Source: Ampullaceana balthica
Lineage: Eukaryota > Mollusca > Gastropoda > Lymnaeidae
Length of the DNA: 64,000 bases
Direction of reading: 5' to 3'
Assembly (NCBI GenBank): GCA_944989445.1
Contig: CALYLW010000214.1
Coordinates: 1-64,000 of the forward strand
Part shown: piece by piece, positions 45,600 to 55,689 of the stretch
Layout: each line of letters starts with the position of its first letter
Position numbering within the stretch: the first letter of the stretch is position 1
Notes under the pieces: generated by a model
Told to the model about the DNA's origin: nothing
What the model saw: only the letters and a program-made list of their open reading frames with translations
Database searches by the model: none
Position numbers and translations under genes: made by a program

Positions 45600-45979
45600 C
45601 GCCATTAATTTATCCTTCAACTGTTCGAATCATGCCTCAGGACTTCTTATTTGTGAAGATTTTTATTTTAATAGTTAAAATGTATGTTTTTAAAATTAAA
45701 ATTTAACTTCATTTAATTTTTATACACTGTAGACAGAATTCAAAATAATTTCCAATACAAACTACACAATAATGATGCATCCTTTTATTTCCACACTTTC
45801 ATTTGAATTAGTTTGACGTACCTCAATTTTATTATTTGAGAATAAATTTATTGCTCTTTTTAAATCCACCAGCCGATTTCAAAAGAATCTTTCAAATATC
45901 TGAATCTAAAGTAGTTGAAATTGAAATTTTAAATATTTTTTCTTCAATTTAAAGATGTTTGTTGGAATATATTTCAAGT
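45600..45979. other. Unassigned sequence
   Basis: AT-rich. No gene recognised. Confidence 0.4.
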
Positions 45980-46788
45980 CAGCGGTGTCCAAAGTCCGGT
46001 CTGCGGGTCAAATTCGGCCAAAGTTAAATTTTCACTGGCCCGCGGCCTCATCTTAAATAATAAATTTACTTACAGATGCTTTCTTTATCGACGATATTGA
46101 ATTAAGAAAAGCCAAAATGTATGTTCATTTTAAAAGTTATATCTTTAATAGCCTCGAAGGGTAGACTCTGCCTATTTAAGTTCCTTGCATATATCTGCTT
46201 GTTTTACACTTTTGCGAATTATCTAAATTATACTATTTTTTTCTAGATAGTATAGATCTAAGCCTTTAGCTTACGTGTTGGTTTTTCCAGCTCTTTCGAA
46301 AATAACATTTTAGACAAAATTACTTTTCAACAAGTAATTACAACTACCACGGCAAACAGAAACATTAAATTGCTGTAAAATCGTACGTACGTAATTTTTA
46401 TTGCTATGCTACGTCAAAAAATTTGGGAGCCATGGAATTACCCCGACTTAACCGATTTCGCGAAATAACTAAGCGCGACTAAACGGGGTCGCGCTGTACT
46501 ATGCACAAAACATTGTAATGTTACTTTGACACTATTTATCAATTTTTACTAATTTTTAATGCTGGAATAAGATATTTGTCAAGTCTCTACTATCGCAATA
46601 GTAATGTTCTCTAACTTCAACACTAAATATCATTCTTACAAGTTACAAAGAAAAAGCAATGATATAATTAAAAAGTATGTAACTCAATCTAGACGTATGT
46701 CATTTTTTTTCATTTTCTTCTTCTCCCCCCCCCCTCATTGTTTTACTTCATGGATTATGGCCCTCTTTGTAAAACGTTTGGAACCCCT
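45980..46788. mobile_element. Possible hAT MITE (809 bp)
   Basis: Left CAGCGGTGTCCAAAGTCCGG and right AAACGTTTGGAACCCCTT are plausible inverted ends. The 8-base flanks TTTCAAGT and TTTAAGTT match only partly. No coding capacity. Confidence 0.4.
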
Positions 46789-47012
46789 TTTTAAGTTAAT
46801 CCACTATGGTATTGAAAGAACAATTCATTTCACTTGTATAGCCCCAATAATAAACAATTTTTCTCACTGAACACTGTATATACTTACCTGATCTTTTAGG
46901 TAGGATTCTTGAAAGCCCGCGCCCACTCCTCCATAATAAGTACACAAATATATTTGTTCTAAGTCGATGAAGTGTGACCAGTTGAGTTAGCAGAAAAAAA
47001 CAAGGTCTTTGC

Positions 47013-47025
47013 TTTATGACACACT
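47013..47025. repeat. Target-site duplication of the Penelope-like element, left
   Basis: TTTATGACACACT, matched at 49024-49036. About 32 bases lie between it and the left terminal repeat, as is common for Penelope-like elements with an extension on one side. Confidence 0.6.
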
Positions 47026-47057
47026 ATATAGAATGGGACTGCAATAAAGCTTTTAAA

Positions 47058-47245
47058 TAAAATACAAAATACACAAACAAATTGTGCAATGAAAACAATA
47101 AATTTGAGCTTTATTTTTAGACTGATACGACAGTAAACGTTTCGGCTAATGCCTTCATCAGTACAACATAAAATACATTCTTACAATACTTACATAAGTA
47201 ATAATAACATTCTTAAAAAATATTGTATTTTAAAATATTTATGTT
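47058..47245. repeat. Penelope-like terminal repeat, 3' side
   Basis: TAAAATACAAAATACACAAA at the outer edge. Contains CGTTTCGGCTAATGCCTTCA. The inverse copy is at 48841-49027 with no difference that I could find. Confidence 0.9.
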
Positions 47246-47353
47246 AAATAAAAAGAAAGGAAAAACAAAAACAAACATGGACACAGGATATAGCAAAAAG
47301 GGGGAAGTATCCAAAGTTACAGTAAAAACCACAACGGGAACAAGATTATGCAG

Positions 47354-48844
47354 TTAAGTAAAATTATGAATTTGGTTAATTCCATATGGAGCCAACGTAC
47401 CAAATCTTTTTATGAGTCTATTTTCCATGTGGACTCTATCATGGGTATTGCTTGCATATAAAATACCAGTTACTGCAATATCTGATATGCCGTTATGGTC
47501 AACACTGTTAAAATGTTTAGAAACAGGACATTGAGCCTGTTTATTTATATTATACAGGTGTTCTCTAAACCGATCTCCAAGACGACGACCAGTCTCACCC
47601 ACGTAAATTTTATTACACCTCTTGCAAAGAATTGCATAAATCACGTTGCGACTTGTGCAAGTGAATCCATCTTTTATTAAGAATTTTTCAAGAGGGAAAG
47701 AAATGTTGTTAATTTCCATCACATATGGACAAGTATTGCAACGGTTACGGTTGCAACCTTTTGTTCCAATATATGCTTTCATTGTGGGAAGGTGACTTCT
47801 TACAAGAATATCTCTGAGGCTTCTATCTCTCCGGAAAGCAAAAAGAGGAGGTTTTTTGAAGACCTGCTGAGTTAGAGGGTCAGCCATAAGGATTGGTCGG
47901 TTTTTGAGAATCACCTGGCGAGCTTTAAAATTATGAGGATGAAAAGTTAAAATAAATTTTGATCGATCACATTGATCAGAAACAGATGATTTAAATGTAT
48001 CCTGTCTGGTCATGCCCTTAATTCGATTGACAGCGGATATTAAAACTGTTTCCGGGTATGACCTTCCTCGAAAAAAATCCAGCATTTCATTACTTTTCTC
48101 CAAAAAGTCTGCCTCATCACTGCAGAGTCGTTTAAGTCTCAATAGTTGCGAAAATGGGATAGAGCTCTTACAAGATTCAGGATGGGACGATGAATACATA
48201 AGGAAACTATGGCTGTCTGTAGACTTGTAAAAAATTGATGTGGATATTTTATTTTCTTTCAATTTAATTTGTATATCCAAAAAATTAACAGCACTTCTAT
48301 GGATTGTTGAAGTAAATTTGATCGAAGAATGGAAGTTACCGACGAAGTCAATAAAACTTTGCAATTGTTGCATGTTCATTTTTGTAATTCCAATGCAATC
48401 GTCAATGTATCTCCTGTAGTACTCTGGAGAGATACCTTTGTAATTTTCACTCCATAGGTGTTCCAAATGGCCCATAAATATGCATGCATAACTTGGTCCC
48501 ATTTTCGTTCCCATAGCAACTCCACTAATTTGATCAAAAAACTGTCCGTTGAACTCAAACGAGTTTAAATTTAGGACCAGCTCAGTTAATCGTAGTATGG
48601 CACTTGCGGGGATCTTGAGATTTGCCTTCTTGTTGAGAAAAAATGAGATTGCAGAGAGGCCATCGGCATGAGGAATAGACGTGTACAATGAAGAAACGTC
48701 CATTGTAAATAGTAAATGATCTTCATTGGGTAAAACCAAGGAATCCAGAGATTTTAACATATGGCTAGTGTCCTTAATGAAAGATGGTAAATTAGCAACA
48801 ATAGGTTGAAAAACAGTATCCAAAAAATCGGAAATTGGAAACAT
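47354..48844 (-). CDS. Penelope-like reverse transcriptase with GIY-YIG endonuclease
   Basis: 496 residues from the ATG at 48844; the frame is open six codons further upstream into the terminal repeat. RT motifs run in order: FTMDVSSLYTSIPH (residues 46-59, catalytic D49), GVAMGTKMGPSYA (108-120), YIDD (146-149) and NFLDI (187-191). A cysteine cluster C364/C369/C372 precedes the endonuclease, with VIYAI (401-405), IYVG (413-416), the arginine-rich RLGDRFREH and a conserved glutamate at 474. It acts as a reverse transcriptase plus nickase for target-primed insertion. The N-terminal part, including the usual LPK-type RT motif, is missing, so this is a 5'-truncated copy with an otherwise intact frame. 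Confidence 0.93.
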   Translation of the reverse strand: MFPISDFLDTVFQPIVANLPSFIKDTSHMLKSLDSLVLPNEDHLLFTMDVSSLYTSIPHADGLSAISFFLNKKANLKIPASAILRLTELVLNLNSFEFNGQFFDQISGVAMGTKMGPSYACIFMGHLEHLWSENYKGISPEYYRRYIDDCIGITKMNMQQLQSFIDFVGNFHSSIKFTSTIHRSAVNFLDIQIKLKENKISTSIFYKSTDSHSFLMYSSSHPESCKSSIPFSQLLRLKRLCSDEADFLEKSNEMLDFFRGRSYPETVLISAVNRIKGMTRQDTFKSSVSDQCDRSKFILTFHPHNFKARQVILKNRPILMADPLTQQVFKKPPLFAFRRDRSLRDILVRSHLPTMKAYIGTKGCNRNRCNTCPYVMEINNISFPLEKFLIKDGFTCTSRNVIYAILCKRCNKIYVGETGRRLGDRFREHLYNINKQAQCPVSKHFNSVDHNGISDIAVTGILYASNTHDRVHMENRLIKRFGTLAPYGINQIHNFT

Positions 48845-49027
48845 AAATATTTTAAAATACAATATTTTTTAAGAATGTTATTATTACTTATGTAAGTATT
48901 GTAAGAATGTATTTTATGTTGTACTGATGAAGGCATTAGCCGAAACGTTTACTGTCGTATCAGTCTAAAAATAAAGCTCAAATTTATTGTTTTCATTGCA
49001 CAATTTGTTTGTGTATTTTGTATTTTA
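48841..49027. repeat. Penelope-like terminal repeat, 5' side (inverted)
   Basis: Inverse copy of 47058-47245. The start of the coding frame overlaps its inner edge. Confidence 0.9.
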
Positions 49028-49265
49028 TGACACACTGCACATACGAGTTTTTTCATGTATGTGTGGACGGCTATTTTAGTTTTATTGTATATTTCTGTAC
49101 ACTTTTCGTACTATATTTGGCAATGTTAGTGTTAATAAATTGTTTATTGTGGCAGGCCCTTGTTGAGTTATCTTGCATTAGTCAAGTTTAAATCAATGAT
49201 CAAATCAGTGTTTTGTGATGATTATGAGCAAGTCATTTTTTAAAATATCAATTTTTGATCATATC

Positions 49266-49585
49266 ATTACGGTAGGTAAGGAAACAACGATGATAGCATG
49301 GGGTAAGGGTAAGAGGATGTATGACAACAACGATGATAGCATGGGGTAAGGGTAAGAGGGTATATGACAACAACGATCATAGCATGGGGTAAGCGTGAGA
49401 GGATGTATGACAACAACGATGATAGCTTGGGGTAAGCGTGAGAGGGTGTATGACAACAACGATGATAGCATGGGGTAAGGGTAAGAGGATGTATGACAAC
49501 AACGATGATAGCACGGGGTAAGCGTGAGAGGGTGTATGACAACAACGATGATAGCACGGGGTAAGCGTGAGAGGATGTGTGACAT
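49266..49585. repeat. 43-bp minisatellite
   Basis: Seven units with GATGATAGC spaced 43 bp (49289, 49332, ...), alternating GGGTAAGGGTAAGAGG and GGGTAAGCGTGAGAGG variants. The minus-strand frames (LTLTPCYHRCCH repeats) shift between units and are artefacts. Confidence 0.93.
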
Positions 49586-49885
49586 GGTAAATGCACAAAA
49601 TAGAAGTAATGGAGGATGGACAAGATGGATGCCATGTGACACACACAGTTACGCGCACCAGACATCATATTGCAGAAACAGATACAGCCACCCTGCCTCA
49701 TATTGCCAGGTATTCGCACAATGCCACATAAGCATGATTTAGACCAAGTGCCAGCGCCCAGACACGCTGACGACATCTTGATTTCTCAGGGAACTTGTGA
49801 GCGTGTGTTAGGAAAGGTCGTTTGTATCCTGTTACTTGAAGAAACGATTTTTTTCTTGCCGACTGATTAAGTCCGCATGATGGCC

Positions 49886-50250
49886 ACACTTTAATCTACT
49901 GCTGATGGTGTCATGAGTTTAATCTACTGCTGACGGTGTCATGACTTTAATCTACTGCTGACGGTTTCATGACTTTAATCTACTGCTGACAGTGTCATGA
50001 CTTTAATCTTCTGCTTACGGTGTTATGAATTTACTCTTCTGCTGACGGTGTCATGACTTTAATCTACTGCTGACGTTGTCATGACTTTATCTACTGCTGA
50101 CAGTGTCATGACTTTATCTACTGCAGACGGCGTCATGACTTTAATCTACTGCTGACGGTGTCATGACTTTAATCTTCTGCTGACGGCGTCATGACTTTAT
50201 CTACTGCTGACGGTGTTCATGACTTGATCTACTGCTGACGGTGTCCATTT
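49886..50250 (+). repeat. 28-bp minisatellite (gtgtcatgactttaatctac+tgctgacg)
   Basis: About 13 units with small indels. Decays into T-rich sequence after 50,250. Confidence 0.93.
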
Positions 50251-50586
50251 CAGTTACGGCGTAGATCTCAGTTTTTTGGTGTTTTTTGGTTGTTGTTTTT
50301 TTAGTTGTTTGTTTTTTAAAATATATTTAAACTTTAAAGACATATTCATGTCATCAATTTATAATTCATAACCACTTCATAAACGTTCTTGAATAAAAAA
50401 TTTTTTTTAATCTACAAGAGAAAGACTTTGCTTTATCTACTTGTGAACGACCAATGCAGGCAAAACGTACAAGTTCATCAAATGCACCCTAATGTTATAA
50501 TTAGCATTACTGGGGATGTACATCCATTTTCTTTAGAACAATTTACGCCTTTGGTTTATCGTACGTATTAAAAAACGTATTTCTTC
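50251..50586. other. Unassigned AT-rich sequence
   Basis: Lies 3' of the candidate terminal exon on the minus strand. No canonical minus-strand AATAAA was seen in it. Confidence 0.4.
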
Positions 50587-50757
50587 TTAACGGTTCCCGA
50601 TTGTATCTCTCTGTAGCTCTATCTCGTAAAGAGCAACAACTCGTGGGTCAGGCGTAAACGACGACCATTGTCTCACACCAATCCGTTGTACACCAATGAT
50701 GAAAATTTCACATTCTCCACAGATGTTCGTTGTTGATGTCTGTGGTGTAGCTGCTGC
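50587..50757 (-). CDS. Candidate terminal exon of an unidentified host gene
   Basis: On the minus strand a good acceptor (TTTAACTGGTTTTCAG) is followed directly by 56 codons and a TAA. Residues include ICGECEIFIIGVQRIGVRQW and PDPRVVALYEIELQRDTIGN. The frame keeps a natural amino-acid mix with two cysteines in CGEC, unlike the repeat frames nearby, and overlaps no element. There is no ATG because it would be a 3' exon. The family is not recognised and no upstream exon was found, so it could be a chance frame. Confidence 0.35.
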   Translation of the reverse strand, partial: AAATPQTSTTNICGECEIFIIGVQRIGVRQWSSFTPDPRVVALYEIELQRDTIGNR

Positions 50758-51039
50758 CTGAAAACCAGTTAAAGATCACTTAATAATTGGTTTAATGTGT
50801 ATTTTTTTTTATAATTTTTTAATGCATTGCACATTTGTTAATTTTTGATGCAGCACTTGAAAAGGAAAAAAAACACATGATTTTAATAAATGCCATTCGC
50901 CATGGCCTCGTTCCCTCTTACGGGACAAAGGCTCTATGGGAAAACTTATTTTCTCGCCAATTTAAAACATCAATGGATTTCAATCTGGATCATGATGTGT
51001 ATACTTGTTTGTCAATATTTGTCAAGGTCGTGTAAAATC

Positions 51040-52710
51040 AAATGGGGAATAAAATGACATTAAGGGCCCCCGTGCAAAATGTGCATATCTAAAAAGGCCT
51101 GAAGATTTCAAACTAGGTCATGATGGAGATACGTGTCTATATTTATTTAAATTGTTTAAAATCTAAAGGGAAATAAATTTAAGAAAAAATCATTTTGGGC
51201 CTGGAACCAAAGGAACAGACGTTAAGAGCTCATTACCCTATAGAATTTTATTTTTTTTAATATCAAATTTGGTCAATAATCCAACCATTTACCCAGTAGC
51301 CACTGTTTAAAATACCTTTTATATAACTCATGTTAAAATGGAATTACGGGCCCCCGGCCCCTAATTAGTTGTGTTTTATAAAATTTTAATGCCAGAAACC
51401 TTCGCGGTTAGTGCACTCTAAGACTTCCTAAAGTTTAATGGCCGTGGGATGAATAAAATACTATTTATACGCCTTTAAAAAAACTATAATAAGTGCTCGA
51501 GATCATGATGGATATATTTGTTTGTCAATATTTGTAAAAATAAAATCATGTGAAATCGAATGGTTAAATTGTCTTAAACGTTTACGAAAAAGAGATTAGG
51601 GTCCCTTGACTCTAAAAGAATGAACATATAGTTTTAATGCCCTATAGTATTTTAATATAGACCATCAAGTTTTTATATTCGAAGTTTTTTTCAAAATCCA
51701 TTTATACAGTTTCAAAAGTTTAAAGAAATTTTATTTAACTCATATAATGTGAATAAAAACTACATTTGGGCCCCGACCCCCAGTGAGTGATATTTTTTTT
51801 CGCCTATTACCATTGCGGGGGCGTACTAAATAACTTCCCAAAGTTTCATACTCCTACCTACACGGGAAGTAGGAGATTTAAATTTAAGTCTGTTTTATAC
51901 AGCTCATATTAGGAAAACAAACTACATTTGGGCTCCCGGCCCCCAGTGAGTGATAAATTAAATTTATTTTAGCCAGTTACCGTCGCGGGAGTGTACTCAA
52001 CAACTTCCCAAAGTTTCATGATGCTTACTGCACTGGAAGTTGTATAATTAGTGATAAGTCTGTTTTTATATAACAAAAAAATACATTAGGGCCCCCAGTG
52101 AGTGATAAATAAAAATATTTTTTTCACCTGTTACCATTGCGGGAGTTTACTAAGCAACTTCCCAAAGATTCATACTCCTACCTACACGAGAAGTAGGATG
52201 TTTAATGATAAGTTTGTTTTATACAGCTAATATAAGAAAAAAACCTACATGTGTGCTCCCGGCCCCAATTAAGTGATAATTTTATTATTATTTTTTCGCC
52301 TGTTACCATCGCGGGAGGGTACTCAACAACTTCAGAAAGTTTCATGCTTCTACCTACACGGGAAGATGGAGACTAAGGAATGAGTCAGTTTTTATTTAAG
52401 AAAAAAAAATACATTTGGGCCCCCGACCCCCAGTGAGTGATAAATTAAATTTATTTTAGCCAGTTACCATCGCGGGAGTGTACTCAACAACTTCCCAAAG
52501 TTTCATGCTTCTTACTACACTGGAAGTTGTAGAATTAGTGATAAGTTAGTTTTATATATCAAAAAAATACATTAGGGCCCGCGGCCCCTAGTGAGTGATA
52601 ATTTATTTATTTTTCCCTCGCCTTATACCATTGCGGGAGTGTAAACAACTTCCCAAAGTTTCACACTTCTACCTACACGGGAAGTTGGAGAATTAGTGAT
52701 GAGTCAGTCA
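51040..52710 (+). repeat. ~160-bp degenerate tandem array
   Basis: Modules of GGGCCCCCGGCCCC[C]AGTGAGTGAT, then CCAGTTACCATCGCGGGAGT, then AACTTCCCAAAGTTTCATGC and CACGGGAAGTTGGAGAAT, at about 51,768, 51,930, 52,088, 52,252, 52,417 and 52,575 (spacing 158-165). Earlier, more diverged modules reach back to ~51,060. No coding frame. Confidence 0.8.
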
Positions 52711-52904
52711 CTTAAGGCCTTGTCTCTTAAAGGTTTTGTTTTATACATGACTCGGTATACAGTTTTATGTATAAAATCTAGCTCTATTTTGGAAACATCT
52801 TTATCTCAATTTCTACCTCTATACATTCGCCATCGACGTAGATATTTGGTTCCTATAAGTTTTCTGAATCCCGAAATTACTAGCTAGGTTTTTTTTATCT
52901 TATC

Positions 52905-53057
52905 ATATCTTTTATCTTATCTATACAGACGCTCCTTCTATGCAGAAGATAATTGCGTCCACAGACCATGACGGATGATCTGTTGGCAGGTGATGCAGCG
53001 TTCACAGGCCACGGCTTTGTGGGTTCCACGCATTACCCAGCCGCCTAACTAGTGTTA
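52905..53057 (-). mobile_element. tRNA-derived SINE, 3' part, split by a TIR element
   Basis: Inverse (GATAA)n tail, CAGACGCTCCTTCTATGCAG and CGCCTAACTAGTGTTA, which continues at 55159. An intact counterpart at 62305-62577 shows the empty site GTGTTAGGTACCC. Confidence 0.92.
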
Positions 53058-53353
53058 GGCTACGTTTATAGAGGCGGCTGGTAGGCGGGTTGCCGCGAGT
53101 AACCGGAAAACCGCGCCTAATCACTCGCGCGGTTGGTGTTTATAGTAAAAGTGGGAAAAAGCCAGACGACACGCAGTGAACTACGTCACCAAGCTCACAG
53201 GTGTGGTTGATTCCAGGAAATATTTGTAAACATAACCTTGAACTAGAAAAAGCTATGGACTATTAACAAGTGTGTCAGTGTTAATTATAAATAAAGGAAC
53301 TTAAGTCGTATCCATTCATGGTGAGAAGAGTTTGATAATTGCAATTTTTGGAA

Positions 53354-54424
53354 ATGGACAAAAGACAAGATATTTTTGCAGCAATACAAATTAAAAGTCA
53401 AGAAAAAAGGCAAGGTATGAGAAACCAGAGTTTGCCAAACCAAGGCAACAGACAAACTATTTGCTGGTACTGTAACAAGCCAGGACATATGGTAAAGCAG
53501 TGTTACCCCAATAAAGGACAACCAAATAGGATGTCACCTAATGGCAGCCATATAAGAGAGAAAACAGAAGAAAGATCAAGACAATATCACTTTGAAAACA
53601 AAAGACAAGATATTTTTGCAGCAATACAAATTAAAAGTCAAGAAAAAAGGCAAGGTATGAGAAACCAGAGTTTGCCAAACCAAGGCAACAGACAAACTAT
53701 TTGCTAGTACTGTAACAAGCCAGGACATATGGTAAAGCAGTGTTACCACAATAAAGGACAACCAAATAGGATGTCACCTAATGGCAGCCATATAAGAGAG
53801 AAAACAGAAGAAAGATCAAGACAATATCACTTTGAAAACAAAGGTAGACAAGCATGGAGAGAAAAATATAATCATAATTCCAGACATAGAGATTATGATG
53901 AAAGTAGACAATCATGGAGAGACAGATATAATCACAATTCCATATATAGAGATTATAATCAAAGCAGAAGATCATGGAGAGGCAGATATAGTTTTGATTC
54001 CAGAATAAGAAATTTTGATCAGCCATGGAGAAAGAATGAAAACCAAGACATGAATGATAGAAAAATAATAAAGTTGAATCGCGCACAAATAGAAACTATT
54101 GACACTGTAGCCAATATTGACAATCACATATATGATAAAAGGAATAAAGACCATAATAGCAGAGACAAAGATGGTACTAGTGAGTCTGAAACCATTCGTG
54201 TGAAATCATCTGAAGCAGGAACAACAATTGGTTGTGTATTAAGCAGAATGAAAGACATAGATAAAAACAATGATTTTCAGATAAAGCTTTCTACTGACAG
54301 TGACTCATCTGGTCATTCTATTGAATTATCTGGAAGCAAAAATGATATCTCAAAAGCTAAACGACTTATTCAAGATGCTGGAATTAATATTGTGAATGGA
54401 CATAATCGAAGTCGTGGTTGGTGA
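53354..54424 (+). pseudogene. Captured zinc-knuckle/KH-like RNA-binding protein, one amber stop
   Basis: One frame from the ATG at 53354 (MDKRQDIFAAIQIKS) to TGA at 54424, broken only by TAG at 53705-53707. Zinc knuckle 1 at 53462-53503 is CWYCNKPGHMVKQC (CX2CX4HX4C). A ~240-bp tandem duplication gives knuckle 2 at 53702-53743, where TGG became TAG. Then follow arginine-rich repeats (RQAWREKYNHNS, RQSWRDRYNHNS, RRSWRGRYSFDS) and a KH-like domain at ~54,199-54,395 (TIGCVLSRMKDI...IELSGSKNDISKAKRLIQDA) whose GXXG loop reads GCVL, so its RNA contact is probably lost. The architecture suggests a germline RNA-binding or helicase N-terminus (DDX43-like is one candidate), but I cannot fix the parent gene. 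Confidence 0.75.
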
Positions 54425-54633
54425 ATTATTGAACATTTAACAGTATTAAGAAACATTCAAAGCCCATCTGTTTGAATTCACAGTCCCGCGCGGCAACGCG
54501 GAACAAGAACTAGCAACTAGTTCTGGTAATTACCCGCGCCGGTCCGTTAATTTGTCGCCTCGAGACACCCGCGTCCTCTATGAACACCTGCAAAGCAAAA
54601 ATAGAAACATTCCTCGTGCGGGTCGCGGATATT

Positions 54634-54877
54634 GTCTTGATCTTTCTTCTGTTTTCTTTCTTATTAGGTGACCATTAGGTGACACCCTATTTGGTTGTCC
54701 TTTATTGTGGTAACACTGCTTTACTATATGTCCTGGCTTGTTACAGTACCAGCAAATAGTTTGTCTGTTGCCTTGGTTTGGCAAACTCTGGTTTCTCATA
54801 CCTTGCCTTTTTTCTTGGCTTTTAATTTGTATTGCTGCAAAAATATCTTGTCCTTTGTCCATTTCCAAAAATTGCAA
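54634..54877 (-). pseudogene. Second copy of the zinc-knuckle segment in the right inverted arm
   Basis: The minus strand reads MDKGQDIFAAIQIKS... and CWYCNKPGHIVKQC, nearly identical to the left arm. It is single here, without the tandem duplication, and has no KH part. It is present because the captured coding start lies within the terminal inverted repeat. Confidence 0.85.
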
Positions 54878-55158
54878 TTATCAAACTCTTCACACCATGA
54901 ATGGATACGACTTAAGTTCCTTTATTTATAATTAACACTGACACACTTGTTAATAGTCCATAGCTTTTTTTAGTTCAAGGTTATGTTTACAAATATTTCC
55001 TGGAATCAACCACACCTGTGAGCTTGGTGACGTAGTTCACTGCGTGTCGTGTGGCTTTTTCCCGCTTTTACTATAAACACCAACCGCGCGAGTGATTAGG
55101 CGCGGTTTTCTGGTTACTCGCGGCAACCCGCCTACCCGCCGCCTCTATAAACGTAGCC

Positions 55159-55265
55159 TTAGGTACCCATTCGAAGCTGGGTGACTCAGGGACGACCTAG
55201 GCCCCGGGAACAAATCCTTGCCTTCACGTGGATTCGAACCCGTGATCATCGACCACCGTGTCCCC
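55159..55265 (-). mobile_element. tRNA-derived SINE, 5' part, split by the TIR element
   Basis: TTAGGTACCCATTCGAAGCT continues the SINE of 52905-53057. It ends with the B box GATTCGAACCCGTGATC and head GACCACCGTGTCCCC. Part of the A-box region is deleted. Confidence 0.9.
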
Positions 55266-55689
55266 TAATGTTGATTATAATGAAACTATTTCATTTTTGT
55301 TTCACGTTCTAGTCTTATTTCGTTCATTGGCAGGATTCATGTTTCGGTTTCAGACGAAAGTTTTTCTTTTTTAAAACTTCATTTTTTTTTGTTCGATTCC
55401 TATCGCAACAAGAAACGTATATGTATTCACTCGAGAGTTCGGTTTATAATTTAATTCTCTTCAAAATCATGTGATCATGTCCATGGGCATAGGGAAGGGG
55501 GGGGCAAGGGGGGGGGCATTTGCCCCACCCTACATTTGAGGGGGAAAAAATGTCATAAAAATGTCATAAAGTTGTTACAATAAAACTGAACTAAATTTCC
55601 TGAAAGTTTATTGCATGGAAGACATTTTACATTTATCAAACATAAAAAAGAATTATATCTGCAAGTATAACTGATTACATTACTGATTG

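Larger units (their letters stand above)
47058..49027 (-). mobile_element. Penelope-like element with inverted terminal repeats
   Basis: Contains one long RT/GIY-YIG frame on the minus strand, bounded by an exact ~187-bp inverted repeat. Penelope-like elements (PLEs) are known to carry terminal repeats in either orientation and to be 5' truncated. Confidence 0.9.
53058..55158 (+). mobile_element. Harbinger-like TIR element carrying a captured gene fragment (2,101 bp)
   Basis: GGCTACGTTTATAGAGGCGG at the left and its inverse CCGCCTCTATAAACGTAGCC at the right, flanked by TTA on both sides (53055-53057 and 55159-55161). The inverted arms are ~530 bp and nearly identical (53058-53588 and 54634-55158). 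It encodes a CCHC/KH-like protein instead of a transposase. The TTA duplication suggests PIF/Harbinger. It must depend on a transposase supplied elsewhere. Confidence 0.88.

Noticed and set aside
49259..49776. Histidine/cysteine-rich frames (PCYHRCCH repeats) resembling metal-binding repeats
   Set aside because: The 43-bp unit is not divisible by three, so the peptide changes frame at every unit and three frames carry the same peptides in rotation.
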